A stretch of 64,000 nucleotides of DNA from contig OY821793.1 of assembly GCA_963682175.1 (NCBI GenBank), forward strand, positions 27,735,493 through 27,799,492. Reading direction: 5' to 3'. Shown one piece after another: positions 1 through 11,600 of this stretch (the stretch's first letter is position 1; every line of letters starts with the position of its first letter). The position numbers and the translations under genes were made by a program. The notes beneath the pieces were generated by a model. The model did no database searches. It was not told the DNA's origin and worked only from the letters and a program-made list of their open reading frames with translations. The DNA comes from Triglochin maritima (taxonomy: Eukaryota > Streptophyta > Magnoliopsida > Alismatales > Juncaginaceae).

Positions 1-2498
1 TGCAGGCCAACACCAAATCGGCTGCGCCTCGAGCATCCGACCTCCAAATAGAGCGTTCTAACTTGCATTACGTAGAAAATTCATCCCTCTATCTGCCCCT
101 AAAATTTCAGAGCAAACTCCCAAGTATTCGGGGTCGCGCCTCCTCCAAGAAGACGTAGCTCGCTACCAGCCACGCCCCCACATCATCAGCATTCTTCATC
201 TCATCTTGCCTCGCCCTACATACATCTAAATCGGGCATTCTAAGAGGAGATACCCATCCACTCCTCCTCACTATGTGCTTGGGTGCCCAAATATAGACTA
301 AGGCTCACCTAAGGTCCACTCAGGCCATGGGTTGGGCCAAAGGATGCGGCAGCTTCCAATTTGCCCGTGGGCAACACCCATCGACTTCCAAACGCGTTTT
401 GGAAGCGAATGGGGTAGGCAACAACCGTGGGAACCCAAGCATGGGCACGAGCAACGTCCCAAAGAACTTTCCCCACGAGAAACCCCCATTCCCTTCCGGA
501 CGCGTTCGGAAGTGCACGGGAAGGCAACAACCTTGGGCAACCGAGCACGTCGAAGAGCAACGTCCACAGGCACCTTCGTCTTTGCCCACGAGCAACCTCC
601 ATTTCACCTACAAGTGCCCTTTCACTTCCAAACGTGTTTTGGAAGGGAATGCCGCAGGCCACTGCCGCGAGCACACACTACGCCCTAGCGTGGCGCAGAC
701 ATGCCAACTTTGACAACACTAGGCTAGTGTCCATCGCCCGACCACCAAATCACTCAGAGATGGGTGCGGCTCGTAGATAACGCGGATGGATATGTGGGGT
801 CCTAAGTTCCATAAACCGTGGTTGGGCCGCCTAAAGACCACTTAGAAACTAGGTGTGGGGCTGGCCACATGCCACGCGTGGAGCTGGCCAAAGGCCACTC
901 CGTCGCCACCCTGCAGGCCAACACCAAATCGGCTTCTCCTCGAGCATCCGACCTCCAAATCGAGCGTTCTAACTTGCATTACGTAGACAATTCATCCCTC
1001 TATCTGCCCCTAAAATTTCAGAGCAAACGCCCAAGTATTCGGGGTCGCGCCTCCTCCAAGAAGACGTAGCTCCCTACCAGCCACGCCCCCACATCATCAG
1101 CATTCTTCATCTCATCGCGCCTCGCCCTACATACATCTAAATCGGGCATTCTAAGAGTAGTTACCCATCCACTCCTCCTCACTACGTGCCCGGGTGCCCA
1201 AATATAGACTAAGGCTCACCTAAGGTCCACTCAGGCCACGGGTTGGGCCAAACGATGCGGCAGCTTCCAATTTGCCCATGGGCAACACCCATCGACTTCC
1301 AAACGCGTTTTGGAAGCGAATGGGGTAGGCAACAACCGTGGGAACCCAAGCATGGGCACGAGCAACGTCCCAAAGAACTTTCCCCACGAGAAACCCCCAT
1401 TCCCTTCCGGACGCGTTCGGAAGTGCACGGGAAGGCAACAACCTTGGGCAACCGAGCACGTCGAAGAGCAACGTCCACAGGCACCTTCGTCTTTGCCCAC
1501 GAGCAACCTCCATTTCACCTACAAGTGCCCTTTCACTTCCAAACGTGTTTTGGAAGCGAATGCCGCAGGCCACTGCCGCGAGCACACACTACGCCCTAGC
1601 GTGGCGCTGACATGCCAACTTTGACAACACTAGGCTAGTGTCCATCGCCCGACCACCAAATCACTCAGAGATGGGTGCGCCTCGTAGATAACGCGGATGG
1701 ATATGTGGGGTCCTAAGTTCCATAAACCGTGGTTGGGCCGCCTAAAGACCACTTAGAAACTAGGTGTGGGGCTGGCCACATGCCACGCGTGGAGCTGGCC
1801 AAAGGCCACTCCGTCGCCACCCTGCAGGCCAACACCAAATCGGCTTCTCCTCGAGCATCCGACCTCCAAATCGAGGGTTCTAACTTGCATTACGTAGAAA
1901 ATTCATCCCTCTATCTTCCCCTAAAATTTCAGAGCAAACGCCCAAGTATTCGGGGTCGCGCCTCCTCCAAGAAGACGTAGCTCCCTACCAGCCACGCCCC
2001 CACATCATCAGCATTCTTCATCTCATCGCGCCTCGCCCTACATACATCTAAATCGGGCATTCTAAGAGGAGTTACCCATCCACTCCTCCTCACTATGTGC
2101 TTGGGTGCCCAAATATAGACTAAGGCTCACCTAAGGTCCACTCAGGCCACGGGTTGGGCCAAACGATGCGGCAGCTTCCAATTTGCCCGTGGGCAACACC
2201 CATCGACTTCCAAACGCGTTTTGGAAGCGAATGGGGTAGGCAACAACCGTGGGAACCCAAGCATGGGCACGAGCAACGTCCCAAAGAACTTTCCCCACGA
2301 GAAACCCCCATTCCCTTCCGGACGCGTTCGGAAGTGCACGGGAAGGCAACAACCTTGGGCAACCGAGCACGTCGAAGAGCAACGTCCACAGGCACCTTCG
2401 TCTTTGCCCACGAGCAACCTCCATTTCACCTACAAGTGCTCTTTCACTTCCAAACGTGTTTTGGAAGGGAATGCCGCAGGCCACTGCCGCGAGCACAC
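1..2498 (-). repeat. 911-bp satellite array, minus orientation (divergent subfamily)
   Basis: Nearly three tandem satellite monomers read on the minus strand, with anchors at 674, 1585 and 2496 (exactly 911 bp apart). The three copies are nearly identical to one another. They differ from the plus-strand array by shared variants. Read in monomer orientation, these include TTTGGAAGTG at the first palindrome where most plus-strand copies have TTTGGCAGTG, a GGTGGTCGG in place of GGCGGTCGG, and ATCCTTTGGCCC or ATCGTTTGGCCC in place of ATCGTTTGTCCC. No gene is supported; the open frames are by-products of the repeat. The array runs off the left edge of the window. Confidence 0.97.
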
Positions 2499-2698
2499 NN
2501 NNNNNNNNNNNNNNNNNNNNNNNNNNNNNNNNNNNNNNNNNNNNNNNNNNNNNNNNNNNNNNNNNNNNNNNNNNNNNNNNNNNNNNNNNNNNNNNNNNNN
2601 NNNNNNNNNNNNNNNNNNNNNNNNNNNNNNNNNNNNNNNNNNNNNNNNNNNNNNNNNNNNNNNNNNNNNNNNNNNNNNNNNNNNNNNNNNNNNNNNNN
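2499..2698. other. Assembly gap of 200 N
   Basis: Exactly 200 unknown bases. The round length suggests a placeholder inserted when contigs were joined, not a measured distance. The satellite changes orientation and subfamily across it, so the join may not reflect true adjacency. Confidence 0.97.
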
Positions 2699-2984
2699 CG
2701 ACGGAGTGGCCTTTGGCCAGCTCCACGCGTGGCATGTGGCCAGCCCCACACCTAGTTTCTAAGTGGTCTTTAGGCGGCGCAACCACGGTTTATGGAACTT
2801 AGGACCCCACATATCCATCCGCGTTATCTACGAGGTGCACCCATCTCGGAGTGATTTGGCGGTCGGGCGATGGACACTAGCCTAGTGTTGTCATAGATGG
2901 CATGTCAGCGCCACGCTAGGGCCTAGTGTGTGCTCGCGGCAGTGGCCTGCGGCATTCGCTTCCAAAACACGTTTGGCAGTGAAA

Positions 2985-3091
2985 GCGCACTTGTAGGTGA
3001 AATGGAGGTTGGTCGTGGGCAAAGACCAAGGTGCCTGTGGACGTTGCTCTTCGACGTGCTCGGTTGCCCAAGGTTGTTGCCTTCCCGTGCA
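2985..3091 (+). repeat. Internal subrepeat 1 of the monomer
   Basis: This stretch aligns with 3092-3198 at an offset of about 107 bp. Shared blocks include GGACGTTGCTC (3039 and 3145), GTTGTTGCC, and a CTCGTGGG-type motif followed by AAAG. The similarity is imperfect, so this is an old duplication inside the monomer. Exact ends are uncertain by 10-20 bp. Confidence 0.7.
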
Positions 3092-3198
3092 CTTCCTAAC
3101 GCGTCCGGAAGGGAATGGGGGTTTCTCGTGGGGAAAGTTCTTTGGGACGTTGCTCGTGCCCATGCTTGGGTTCCCACGGTTGTTGCCTACCCCATTCG
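3092..3198 (+). repeat. Internal subrepeat 2 of the monomer
   Basis: Starts with the dyad CTTCC...CGCGTCCGGAAG and carries CTCGTGGGGAAAG 33 bp into the unit. The next dyad at 3199 begins a third, shorter unit with GCCCGCGGGCAAAG at the same 33-bp offset. This supports descent of the monomer's first third from a subrepeat of about 107 bp. Confidence 0.7.
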
Positions 3199-3219
3199 CT
3201 TCCAAAACGCGTTTGGAAG
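3199..3219. repeat. Dyad-symmetric motif in each monomer
   Basis: A 21-bp near-perfect palindrome with arms CTTCCAAA and TTTGGAAG around ACGCG. It is retained in nearly every monomer of the window, including the minus-strand copies. Its function, if any, is unknown. It could be a hairpin or protein-binding site, or simply a relic of the subrepeat. Confidence 0.8.
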
Positions 3220-5662
3220 TCCATGGGTGTTGCCCGCGGGCAAAGTGGAAGCTGCCGCATCGTTTGTCCCAAGCAATGGCCTGAGTGGACCTTAGGTGAG
3301 CCTTAGTCTATATTTGGGCACCCGAGCACATAGTGAGGAGGAGTGGATGGGTAACTCCTCTTAGAATGCCCGATTTAGATGTATGTAGGGCGAGGCGCGA
3401 TGAGATGAAGAATGCTGATGATGTGGGGGCGTGGCTGGTAGGGAGCTACGTATTCTTGGAGGAGACGCAACCCCGAATACTTGGGCGTTTGCTCTGAAAT
3501 TTTAGGGGCAGATAGAGGGATGAATTGTCTACGTAATGCAAGTTAGAACGCTCGGTTTGGATGTCGGATGCTCGAGCCGCAGCCGATTTGGTGTTGGCTT
3601 GCAGGGTGGCGACGGAGTGGCCTTTGGCCAGCTCCACGCGTGGCATGTGGCCAGCCCCACACCTAGTTTCTAAGTGGTCTTTAGGCGGCGCAACCACGGT
3701 TTATGGAACTTAGGACCCCACATATCCATCCGCGTTATCTACGAGGTGCACCCATCTCGGAGTGATTTGGCGGTCGGGCGATGGACACTAGCCTAGTGTT
3801 GTCATAGATGGCATGTCAGCGCCACGCTAGGGCCTAGTGTGTGCTCGCGGCAGTGGCCTGCGGCATTCGCTTCCAAAACACGTTTGGCAGTGAAAGCGCA
3901 CTTGTAGGTGAAATGGAGGTTGCTCGTGGGCAAAGACCAAGGTGCCTGTGGATGTTGCTCTTCGACGTGCTCAGTTGCCCAAGGTTGTTGCCTTCCCGTG
4001 CACTTCCCAACGCGTCCGGAAGGGAATGGGGGTTTCTCGTGGGGAAAATTCTTTGGGACGTTGCTCGTGCCCATGCTTGGGTTCCCACGGTTGTTGCCTA
4101 CCCCATTCGCTTCCAAAACGCGTTTGGAAGTCCATGGGTGTTGCCCGCGGGCAAAGTGGAAGCTGCCGCATCGTTTGTCCCAAGCAATGGCCTGAGTGGA
4201 CCTTAGGTGAGCCTTAGTCTATATTTGGGCACCCGAGCACATAGTGAGGAGGAGTGGATGGGTAACTCCTCTTAGAATGCCCGATTTAGATGTATGTAGG
4301 GCGAGGCGCGATGAGATGAAGAATGCTGATGATGTGGGGGCGTGGCTGGTAGGGAGCTACGTCTTCTTGGAGGAGACGCAACCCCGAATACTTGGGAGTT
4401 TGCTCTGAAATTTTAGGGGCAGATAGAGGGATGAATTTTCTACGTAATGCAAGTTAGAACGCTCGGTTTGGATGTCGGATGCTCGAGCCGCAGCCGATTT
4501 GGTGTTGGCTTGCAGGGTGGCGACGGAGTGGCCTTTGGCCAGCTCCACGCGTGGCATGTCGCCAGCCCCACACCTAGTTTCTAAGTGGTCTTTAGGCGGC
4601 GCAACCACGGTTTATGGAACTTAGGACCCCACATATCCATCCGCGTTATCTACGAGGTGCACCCATCTCGGAGTGATTTGGCGGTCGGGCGATGGACACT
4701 AGCCTAGTGTTGTCATAGATGGCATGTCAGCGCCACGCTAGGGCCTAGTGTGTGCTCGCGGCAGTGGCCTGCGGCATTCGCTTCCAAAACACGTTTGGCA
4801 GTGAAAGCGCACTTGTAGGTGAAATGGAGGTTGCTCGTGGGCAAAGACCAAGGTGCCTGTGGATGTTGCTCTTCGACGTGCTCAGTTGCCCAAGGTTGTT
4901 GCCTTCCCGTGCACTTCCCAACGCGTCCGGAAGGGAATGGGGGTTTCTCGTGGGGAAAATTCTTTGGGACGTTGCTCGTGCCCATGCTTGGGTTCCCACG
5001 GTTGTTGCCTACCCCATTCGCTTCCAAAACGCGTTTGGAAGTCCATGGGTGTTGCCCGCGGGCAAAGTGGAAGCTGCCGCATCGTTTGTCCCAAGCAATG
5101 GCCTGAGTGGACCTTAGGTGAGCCTTAGTCTATATTTGGGCACCCGAGCACATAGTGAGGAGGAGTGGATGGGTAACTCCTCTTAGAATGCCCGATTTAG
5201 ATGTATGTAGGGCGAGGCGCGATGAGATGAAGAATGCTGATGATGTGGGGGCGTGGCTGGTAGGGAGCTGCGTCTTCTTGGAGGAGGCGCGACCCCAAAT
5301 ACTTGGGCATTTGCTCTGAAATTTTAGGGGCAGATAGAGGGATGAATTGTCTACGTAATGCAAGTTAGAACGCTCGGTTTGGATGTCGGATGCTCGAGCC
5401 GCAACCGATTTGGTGTTGGCCTGCAGGGTGGCGACGGAGTGGCCTTTGGCCAGCTCCACGCGTGGCATGTGGCCAGCCCCACACCTAGTTTCTAAGTGGT
5501 CTTTAGGCGGCGCAACCACGGTTTATGGAACTTAGGACCCCACATATCCATCCGCGTTATCTACGAGGTGCACCCATCTCGGAGTGATTTGGCGGTCGGG
5601 CGATGGACACTAGCCTAGTGTTATCATAGTTGGCATGTCAGCGCCACGCTAGGGCCTAGTGT

Positions 5663-8600
5663 GTGCTCGCGGCAGTGGCCTGCGGCATTCGCTTCCAAAA
5701 CACGTTTGGCAGTGAAAGCGCACTTGTAGGTGAAATGGAGGTTGCTCGTGGGCAAAGACCAAGGTGCCTGTGGACGTTGCTCTTCGACGTGCTCGGTTGC
5801 CCAAGGTTGTTGCCTTCCCGTGCACTTCCGAACGCGTCCGGAAGGGAATGGGGGTTTCTCGTGGGGAAAGTTCTTTGGGACGTTGCTCGTGCCCATGCTT
5901 GGGTTCCCACGGTTGTTGCCTACCCCATTCGCTTCCAAAACGCGTTTGGAAGTCCATGGGTGTTGCCCGCGGGCAAAGTGGAAGCTGCCGCATCGTTTGT
6001 CCCAAGCAATGGCCTGAGTGGACCTTAGGTGGCCTTAGTCTATATTTGGGCACCCGAGCACATAGTGAGGAGGAGTGGATGGGTAACTCCTCTTAGAATG
6101 CCCGACTTAGATGTATGTAGGGCGAGGCGCGATGAGATGAAGAATGCTGATGATGTGGGGGCGTGGCTGGTAGGGAGCTACGTCTTCTTGGAGGAGGCGC
6201 GACCCCGACTACTTAGGCGTTTGCTCTGAAATTTTAGGGGCAGATAGAGGGATGAATTGTCTACGTAATGCAAGTTAGAACGCTCGGTTTGGAGGTCGGA
6301 TGCTCGAGGTGCAGCCGATTTGGTGTTGGCCTGCAGGGTGGCGACGGAGTGGCCTTTGGCCAGCTCCACGCGTGGCATGTGGCCAGCCCCACACCTAGTT
6401 TCTAAGTGGTCTTTAGGCGGCCCAACCACGGTTTATGGAACTTAGGACCCCACATATCCATCCGCGTTATCTACGAGGTGCACCCATCTCGGAGTGATTT
6501 GGCGGTCGGACATGGACACTAGCCTAGTGTTGTCATAGTTGGCATGTCAGCGCCACGCTAGGGCCTAGTGTGTGCTCGCGGCAGTGGCCTGCGGCATTCG
6601 CTTCCAAAACACGTTTGGCAGTGAAAGCGCACTTGTAGGTGAAATGGAGGTTGCTCATGGGCAAAGACCAAGGTGCCTGTGGACGTTGCTCTTCGACGTG
6701 CTCGGTTGCCCAAGGTTGTTGCCTTCCCGTGCACTTCCGAACGCGTCCGGAAGGGAATGGGGGTTTCTCGTGGGGAAAGTTCTTTGGGACGTTGCTCGTG
6801 CCCATGCTTGGGTTCCCACGGTTGTTGCCTACCCCATTCGCTTCCAAAACGCGTTTGGAAGTCCATGGGTGTTGCCCGCGGGCAAAGTGGAAGCTGCCGC
6901 ATCGTTTGTCCCAAGCAATGGCCTGAGTGGACCTTAGGTGGCCTTAGTCTATATTTGGGCACCCGAGCACATAGTGAGGAGGAGTGGATGGGTAACTCCT
7001 CTTAGAATGCCCGATTTAGATGTATGTAGGGCGAGGCGCGATGAGATGAAGAATGCTGATGATGTGGGGGCGTGGCTGGTAGGGAGCTACGTCTTCTTGG
7101 AGGAGGCGCGACCCCGACTACTTGGGCGTTTGCTCTGAAATTTTAGGGGCAGATAGAGGGATGAATTGTCTACGTAATGCAAGTTAGAACGCTCGGTTTG
7201 GAGGTCGGATGCTCGAGGTGCAGCCGATTTGGTGTTGGCCTGCAGGGTGGCGACGGAGTGGCCTTTGGCCAGCTCCACGCGTGGCATGTGGCCAGCCCCA
7301 CACCTAGTTTCTAAGTGGTCTTTAGGCGGCCCAACCACGGTTTATGGAACTTAGGACCCCACATATCCATCCGCGTTATCTACGAGGTGCACCCATCTCG
7401 GAGTGATTTGGCGGTCGGACATGGACACTAGCCTAGTGTTGTCATAGTTGGCATGTCAGCGCCACGCTAGGGCCTAGTGTGTGCTCGCGGCAGTGGCCTG
7501 CGGCATTCGCTTCCAAAACACGTTTGGCAGTGAAAGCGCACTTGTAGGTGAAATGGAGGTTGCTCGTGGGCAAAGACCAAGGTGCCTGTGGACGTTGCTC
7601 TTCGACGTGCTCGGTTGCCCAAGGTTGTTGCCTTCCCGTGCACTTCCGAACGCGTCCGGAAGGGAATGGGGGTTTCTCGTGGGGAAAGTTCTTTGGGACG
7701 TTGCTCGTGCCCATGCTTGGGTTCCCACGGTTGTTGCCTACCCCATTCGCTTCCAAAACGCGTTTGGAAGTCCATGGGTGTTGCCCGCGGGCAAAGTGGA
7801 AGCTGCCGCATCGTTTGTCCCAAGCAATGGCCTGAGTGGACCTTAGGTGGCCTTAGTCTATATTTGGGCACCCGAGCACATAGTGAGGAGGAGTGGATGG
7901 GTAACTCCTCTTAGAATGCCCGATTTAGATGTATGTAGGGCGAGGCGCGATGAGATGAAGAATGCTGATGATGTGGGGGCGTGGCTGGTAGGGAGCTACG
8001 TCTTCTTGGAGGAGGCGCGACCCCGACTACTTGGGCGTTTGCTCTGAAATTTTAGGGGCAGATAGAGGGATTAATTGTCTACGTAATGCAAGTTAGAACG
8101 CTCGGTTTGGAGGTCGGATGCTCAAGGTGCAGCCGATTTGGTGTTGGCCTGCAGGGTGGCGACGGAGTGGCCTTTGGCCAGCTCCACGCGTGGCATGTGG
8201 CCAGCCCCACACCTAGTTTCTAAGTGGTCTTTAGGCGGCCCAACCACGGTTTATGGAACTTAGGACCCCACATATCCATCCGCGTTATCTACGAGGTGCA
8301 CCCATCTCGGAGTGATTTGGCGGTCGGGCGATGGACACTAGCCTAGTGTTGTCATAGTTGGCATGTCAGCGCCACGCTAGGGCCTAGTGTGTGCTCGCGG
8401 CAGTGGCCTGCGGCATTCGCTTCCAAAACACGTTTGGCAGTGAAAGCGTACTTGTAGGTGAAATGGAGGTTGCTCGTGGGCAAAGACCAAGGTGCCTGTG
8501 GACGTTGCTCTTCGACATGCTCGGTTGCCCAAGGTTGTTGCCTTCCCGTGCACTTCCCAACGCGTCCGGAAGGGAATGGGGGTTTCTCGTGGGGAAAGTT

Positions 8601-11600
8601 CTTTGGGACGTTGCTCGTGCCCATGCTTGGGTTCCCACGGTTGTTGCCTACCCCATTCGCTTCCAAAACGCGTTTGGAAGTCCATGGGTGTTGCCCGCGG
8701 GCAAAGTGGAAGCTGCCGCATCGTTTGTCCCAAGCAATGGCCTGAGTGGACCTTAGGTGGCCTTAGTCTATATTTGGGCACCCGAGCACATAGTGAGGAG
8801 GAGTGGATGGGTAACTCCTCTTAGAATGCCCGATTTAGATGTATGTAGGGTGAGGCGCGATGAGATGAAGAATGCTGATGATGTGGGGGCGTGGCTGGTA
8901 GGGAGCTACGTCTTCTTGGAGGAGGCGCGACCCCGACTGCTTGGGCGTTTGCTCTGAAATTTTAGGGGAAGATAGAGGGATTAATTGTCTACGTAATGCA
9001 AGTTAGAACGCTCGGTTTGGATGTCGGATGCTCGAGGTGCAGCCGATTTGGTGTTGGCCTGCAGGGTGGCGACGGAGTGGCCTTTGGCCAGCTCCACGCG
9101 TGGCATGTGGCCAGCCCCACACCTAGTTTCTAAGTGGTCTTTAGGCGGCCCAACCACGGTTTATGGAACTTAGGACCCCACATATCCATCCGCGTTATCT
9201 ACGAGGTGCACCCATCTCGGAGTGATTTGGCGGTCGGGCGATGGACACTAGCCTAGTGTTGTCATAGTTGGCATGTCAGCGCCACGCTAGGGCCTAGTGT
9301 GTGCTCGCGGCAGTGGCCTGCGGCATTCACTTCCAAAACACGTTTGGCAGTGAAAGCGCACTTGTAGGTGAAATGGAGGTTGCTCGTGGGCAAAGACCAA
9401 GGTGCCTGTGGACGTTGCTCTTCGACGTGCTCCGTTGCCCAAGGTTGTTGCCTTCCCGTGCACTTCCCAACGCGTCCGGAAGGGAATGGGGGTTTCTCAT
9501 GGGGAAAGTTCTTTGGGACGTTGCTCGTGCCCATGCTTGGGTTCCCACGGTTGTTGCCTACCCCATTCGCTTCCAAAACGCGTTTGGAAGTCCATGGGTG
9601 TTGCCCGCGGGCAAAGTGGAAGCTGCCGCATCGTTTGTCCCAAGCAATGGCCTGAGTGGACCTTAGGTGAGCCTTAGTCTATATTTGGCACCCGAGCACA
9701 TAGTGAGGAGGAGTGGATGGGTAACTCCTCTTAGAATGCCCGATTTAGATGTATGTAGGGCGAGGCGCGATGAGATGAAGAATGCTGATGATGTGGGGGC
9801 GTGGCTGGTAGGGAGCTACGTCTTCTTGGAGGAGGCGCGACCCCGACTGCTTGGGCGTTTGCTCTGAAATTTTAGGGGCAGATAGAGGGATTAATTGTCT
9901 ACGTAATGCAAGTTAGAACGCTCGGTTTGGATGTCGGATGCTCGAGGTGCAGCCGATTTGGTGTTGGCCTGCAGGGTGGCGACGGAGTGGCCTTTGGCCA
10001 GCTCCACGCGTGGCATGTGGCCAGCCCCACACCTAGTTTCTAAGTGGTCTTTAGGCGGCCCAACCACGGTTTATGGAACTTAGGACCCCACATATCCATC
10101 CGCGTTATCTACGAGGTGCACCCATCTCGGAGTGATTTGGCGGTCGGGCGATGGACACTAGCCTAGTGTTGTCATAGTTGGCATGTCAGCGCCACGCTAG
10201 GGCCTAGTGTGTGCTCGCGGCAGTGGCCTGCGGCATTCACTTCCAAAACACGTTTGGCAGTGAAAGCGCACTTGTAGGTGAAATGGAGGTTGCTCGTGGG
10301 CAAAGACCAAGGTGCCTGTGGACGTTGCTCTTCGACGTGCACCGTTGCCCAAGGTTGTTGCCTTCCCGTGCACTTCCCAACGCGTCCGGAAGGGAATGGG
10401 GGTTTCTCATGGGGAAAGTTCTTTGGGACGTTGCTCGTGCCCATGCTTGGGTTCCCACGGTTGTTGCCTACCCCATTCGCTTCCAAAACGCGTTTGGAAG
10501 TCCATGGGTGTTGCCCGCGGGCAAAGTGGAAGCTGCCGCATCGTTTGTCCCAAGCAATGGCCTGAGTGGACCTTAGGTGAGCCTTAGTCTATATTTGGCA
10601 CCCGAGCACATAGTGAGGAGGAGTGGATGGGTAACTCCTCTTAGAATGCCCGATTTAGATGTATGTAGGGCGAGGCGCGATGAGATGAAGAATGCTGATG
10701 ATGTGGGGGCGTGGCTGGTAGGGAGCTACGTCTTCTTGGAGGAGGCGCGACCCCGACTGCTTGGGCGTTTGCTCTGAAATTTTAGGGGCAGATAGAGGGA
10801 TTAATTGTCTACGTAATGCAAGTTAGAACGCTCGGTTTGGATGTCGGATGCTCGAGGTGCAGCCGATTTGGTGTTGGCCTGCAGGGTGGCGACGGAGTGG
10901 CCTTTGGCCAGCTCCACGCGTGGCATGTGGCCAGCCCCACACCTAGTTTCTAAGTGGTCTTTAGGCGGCCCAACCACGGTTTATGGAACTTAGGACCCCA
11001 CATATCCATCCGCGTTATCTACGAGGTGCACCCATCTCGGAGTGATTTGGCGGTCGGGCGATGGACACTAGCCTAGTGTTGTCATAGTTGGCATGTCAGC
11101 GCCACGCTAGGGCCTAGTGTGTGCTCGCGGCAGTGGCCTGCGGCATTCGCTTCCAAAACACGTTTGGCAGTGAAAGCGTACTTGTAGGTGAAATGGAGGT
11201 TGCTCGTGGGCAAAGACCAAGGTGCCTGTGGACGTTGCTCTTCGACATGCTCGGTTGCCCAAGGTTGTTGCCTTCCCGTGCACTTCCCAACGCGTCCGGA
11301 AGGGAATGGGGGTTTCTCGTGGGGAAAGTTCTTTGGGACATTGCTCGTGCCCATGCTTGGGTTCCCACGGTTGTTGCCTACCCCATTCGCTTCCAAAACG
11401 CGTTTGGAAGTCCATGGGTGTTGCCCGCGGGCAAAGTGGAAGCTGCCGCATCGTTTGTCCCAAGCAATGGCCTGAGTGGACCTTAGGTGAGCCTTAGTCT
11501 ATATTTGGCACCCGAGCACATAGTGAGGAGGAGTGGATGGGTAACTCCTCTTAGAATGCCCGATTTAGATGTATGTAGGGCGAGGCGCGATGAGATGAAG

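Larger units (their letters stand above)
2930..3840 (+). repeat. Representative satellite monomer (911 bp)
   Basis: One full period used here as the reference. The first 300 bp after the anchor hold three related dyads: 2959-2979, 3092-3111 and 3199-3219. Each has CTTCC arms around an ACGCG- or ACACG-type core. A perfect 14-bp palindrome, TTGCCCGCGGGCAA, lies at 3230-3243. The second half contains CCACGCGTGG (10-bp palindrome), a PstI site in CCTGCAGG, and TGGCCTTTGGCCA. The sequence is CG-rich and low in stop codons, which explains the many spurious open frames on both strands. Confidence 0.95.
2699..5662 (+). repeat. Satellite block B, three 911-bp monomers
   Basis: Plus-strand monomers with anchors at 2930, 3841 and 4752. 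They share block-specific variants: GGCGGCGCAACC where most others have GGCGGCCCAACC, TCATAGATGGCATG where most have TCATAGTTGGCATG, and GGATGTCGG before the ATGCTCGAG motif. Copies 3841 and 4752 are almost indistinguishable over the half-monomer after the anchor, which points to very recent duplication. The right edge of the block is a gradual change of variants, so it is approximate. Confidence 0.96.

Noticed and set aside
2131..2762. Long open frames of about 200 codons crossing the N gap
   Set aside because: They exist only because unknown bases cannot form stops; both sides are satellite.
3050..3066. CENP-B box-like sequence (TTCGACGTGCTCGGTT)
   Set aside because: It mismatches the essential positions of the mammalian CENP-B box (G instead of A in the centre and T instead of the final G), and CENP-B-box recognition is not established in plants.
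2930..3295. A 121-codon open frame beginning MLAAVACGI that recurs in most monomers, with further recurrent frames in the other phases and on the opposite strand
   Set aside because: Several overlapping frames on both strands are open in the same CG-rich stretch, some copies carry stops (for example 22048, 47911), indels of one base are tolerated, and no domain or codon pattern is visible. They follow from satellite homogenisation. A dN/dS test across monomers would decide; a ratio near 1 is expected.
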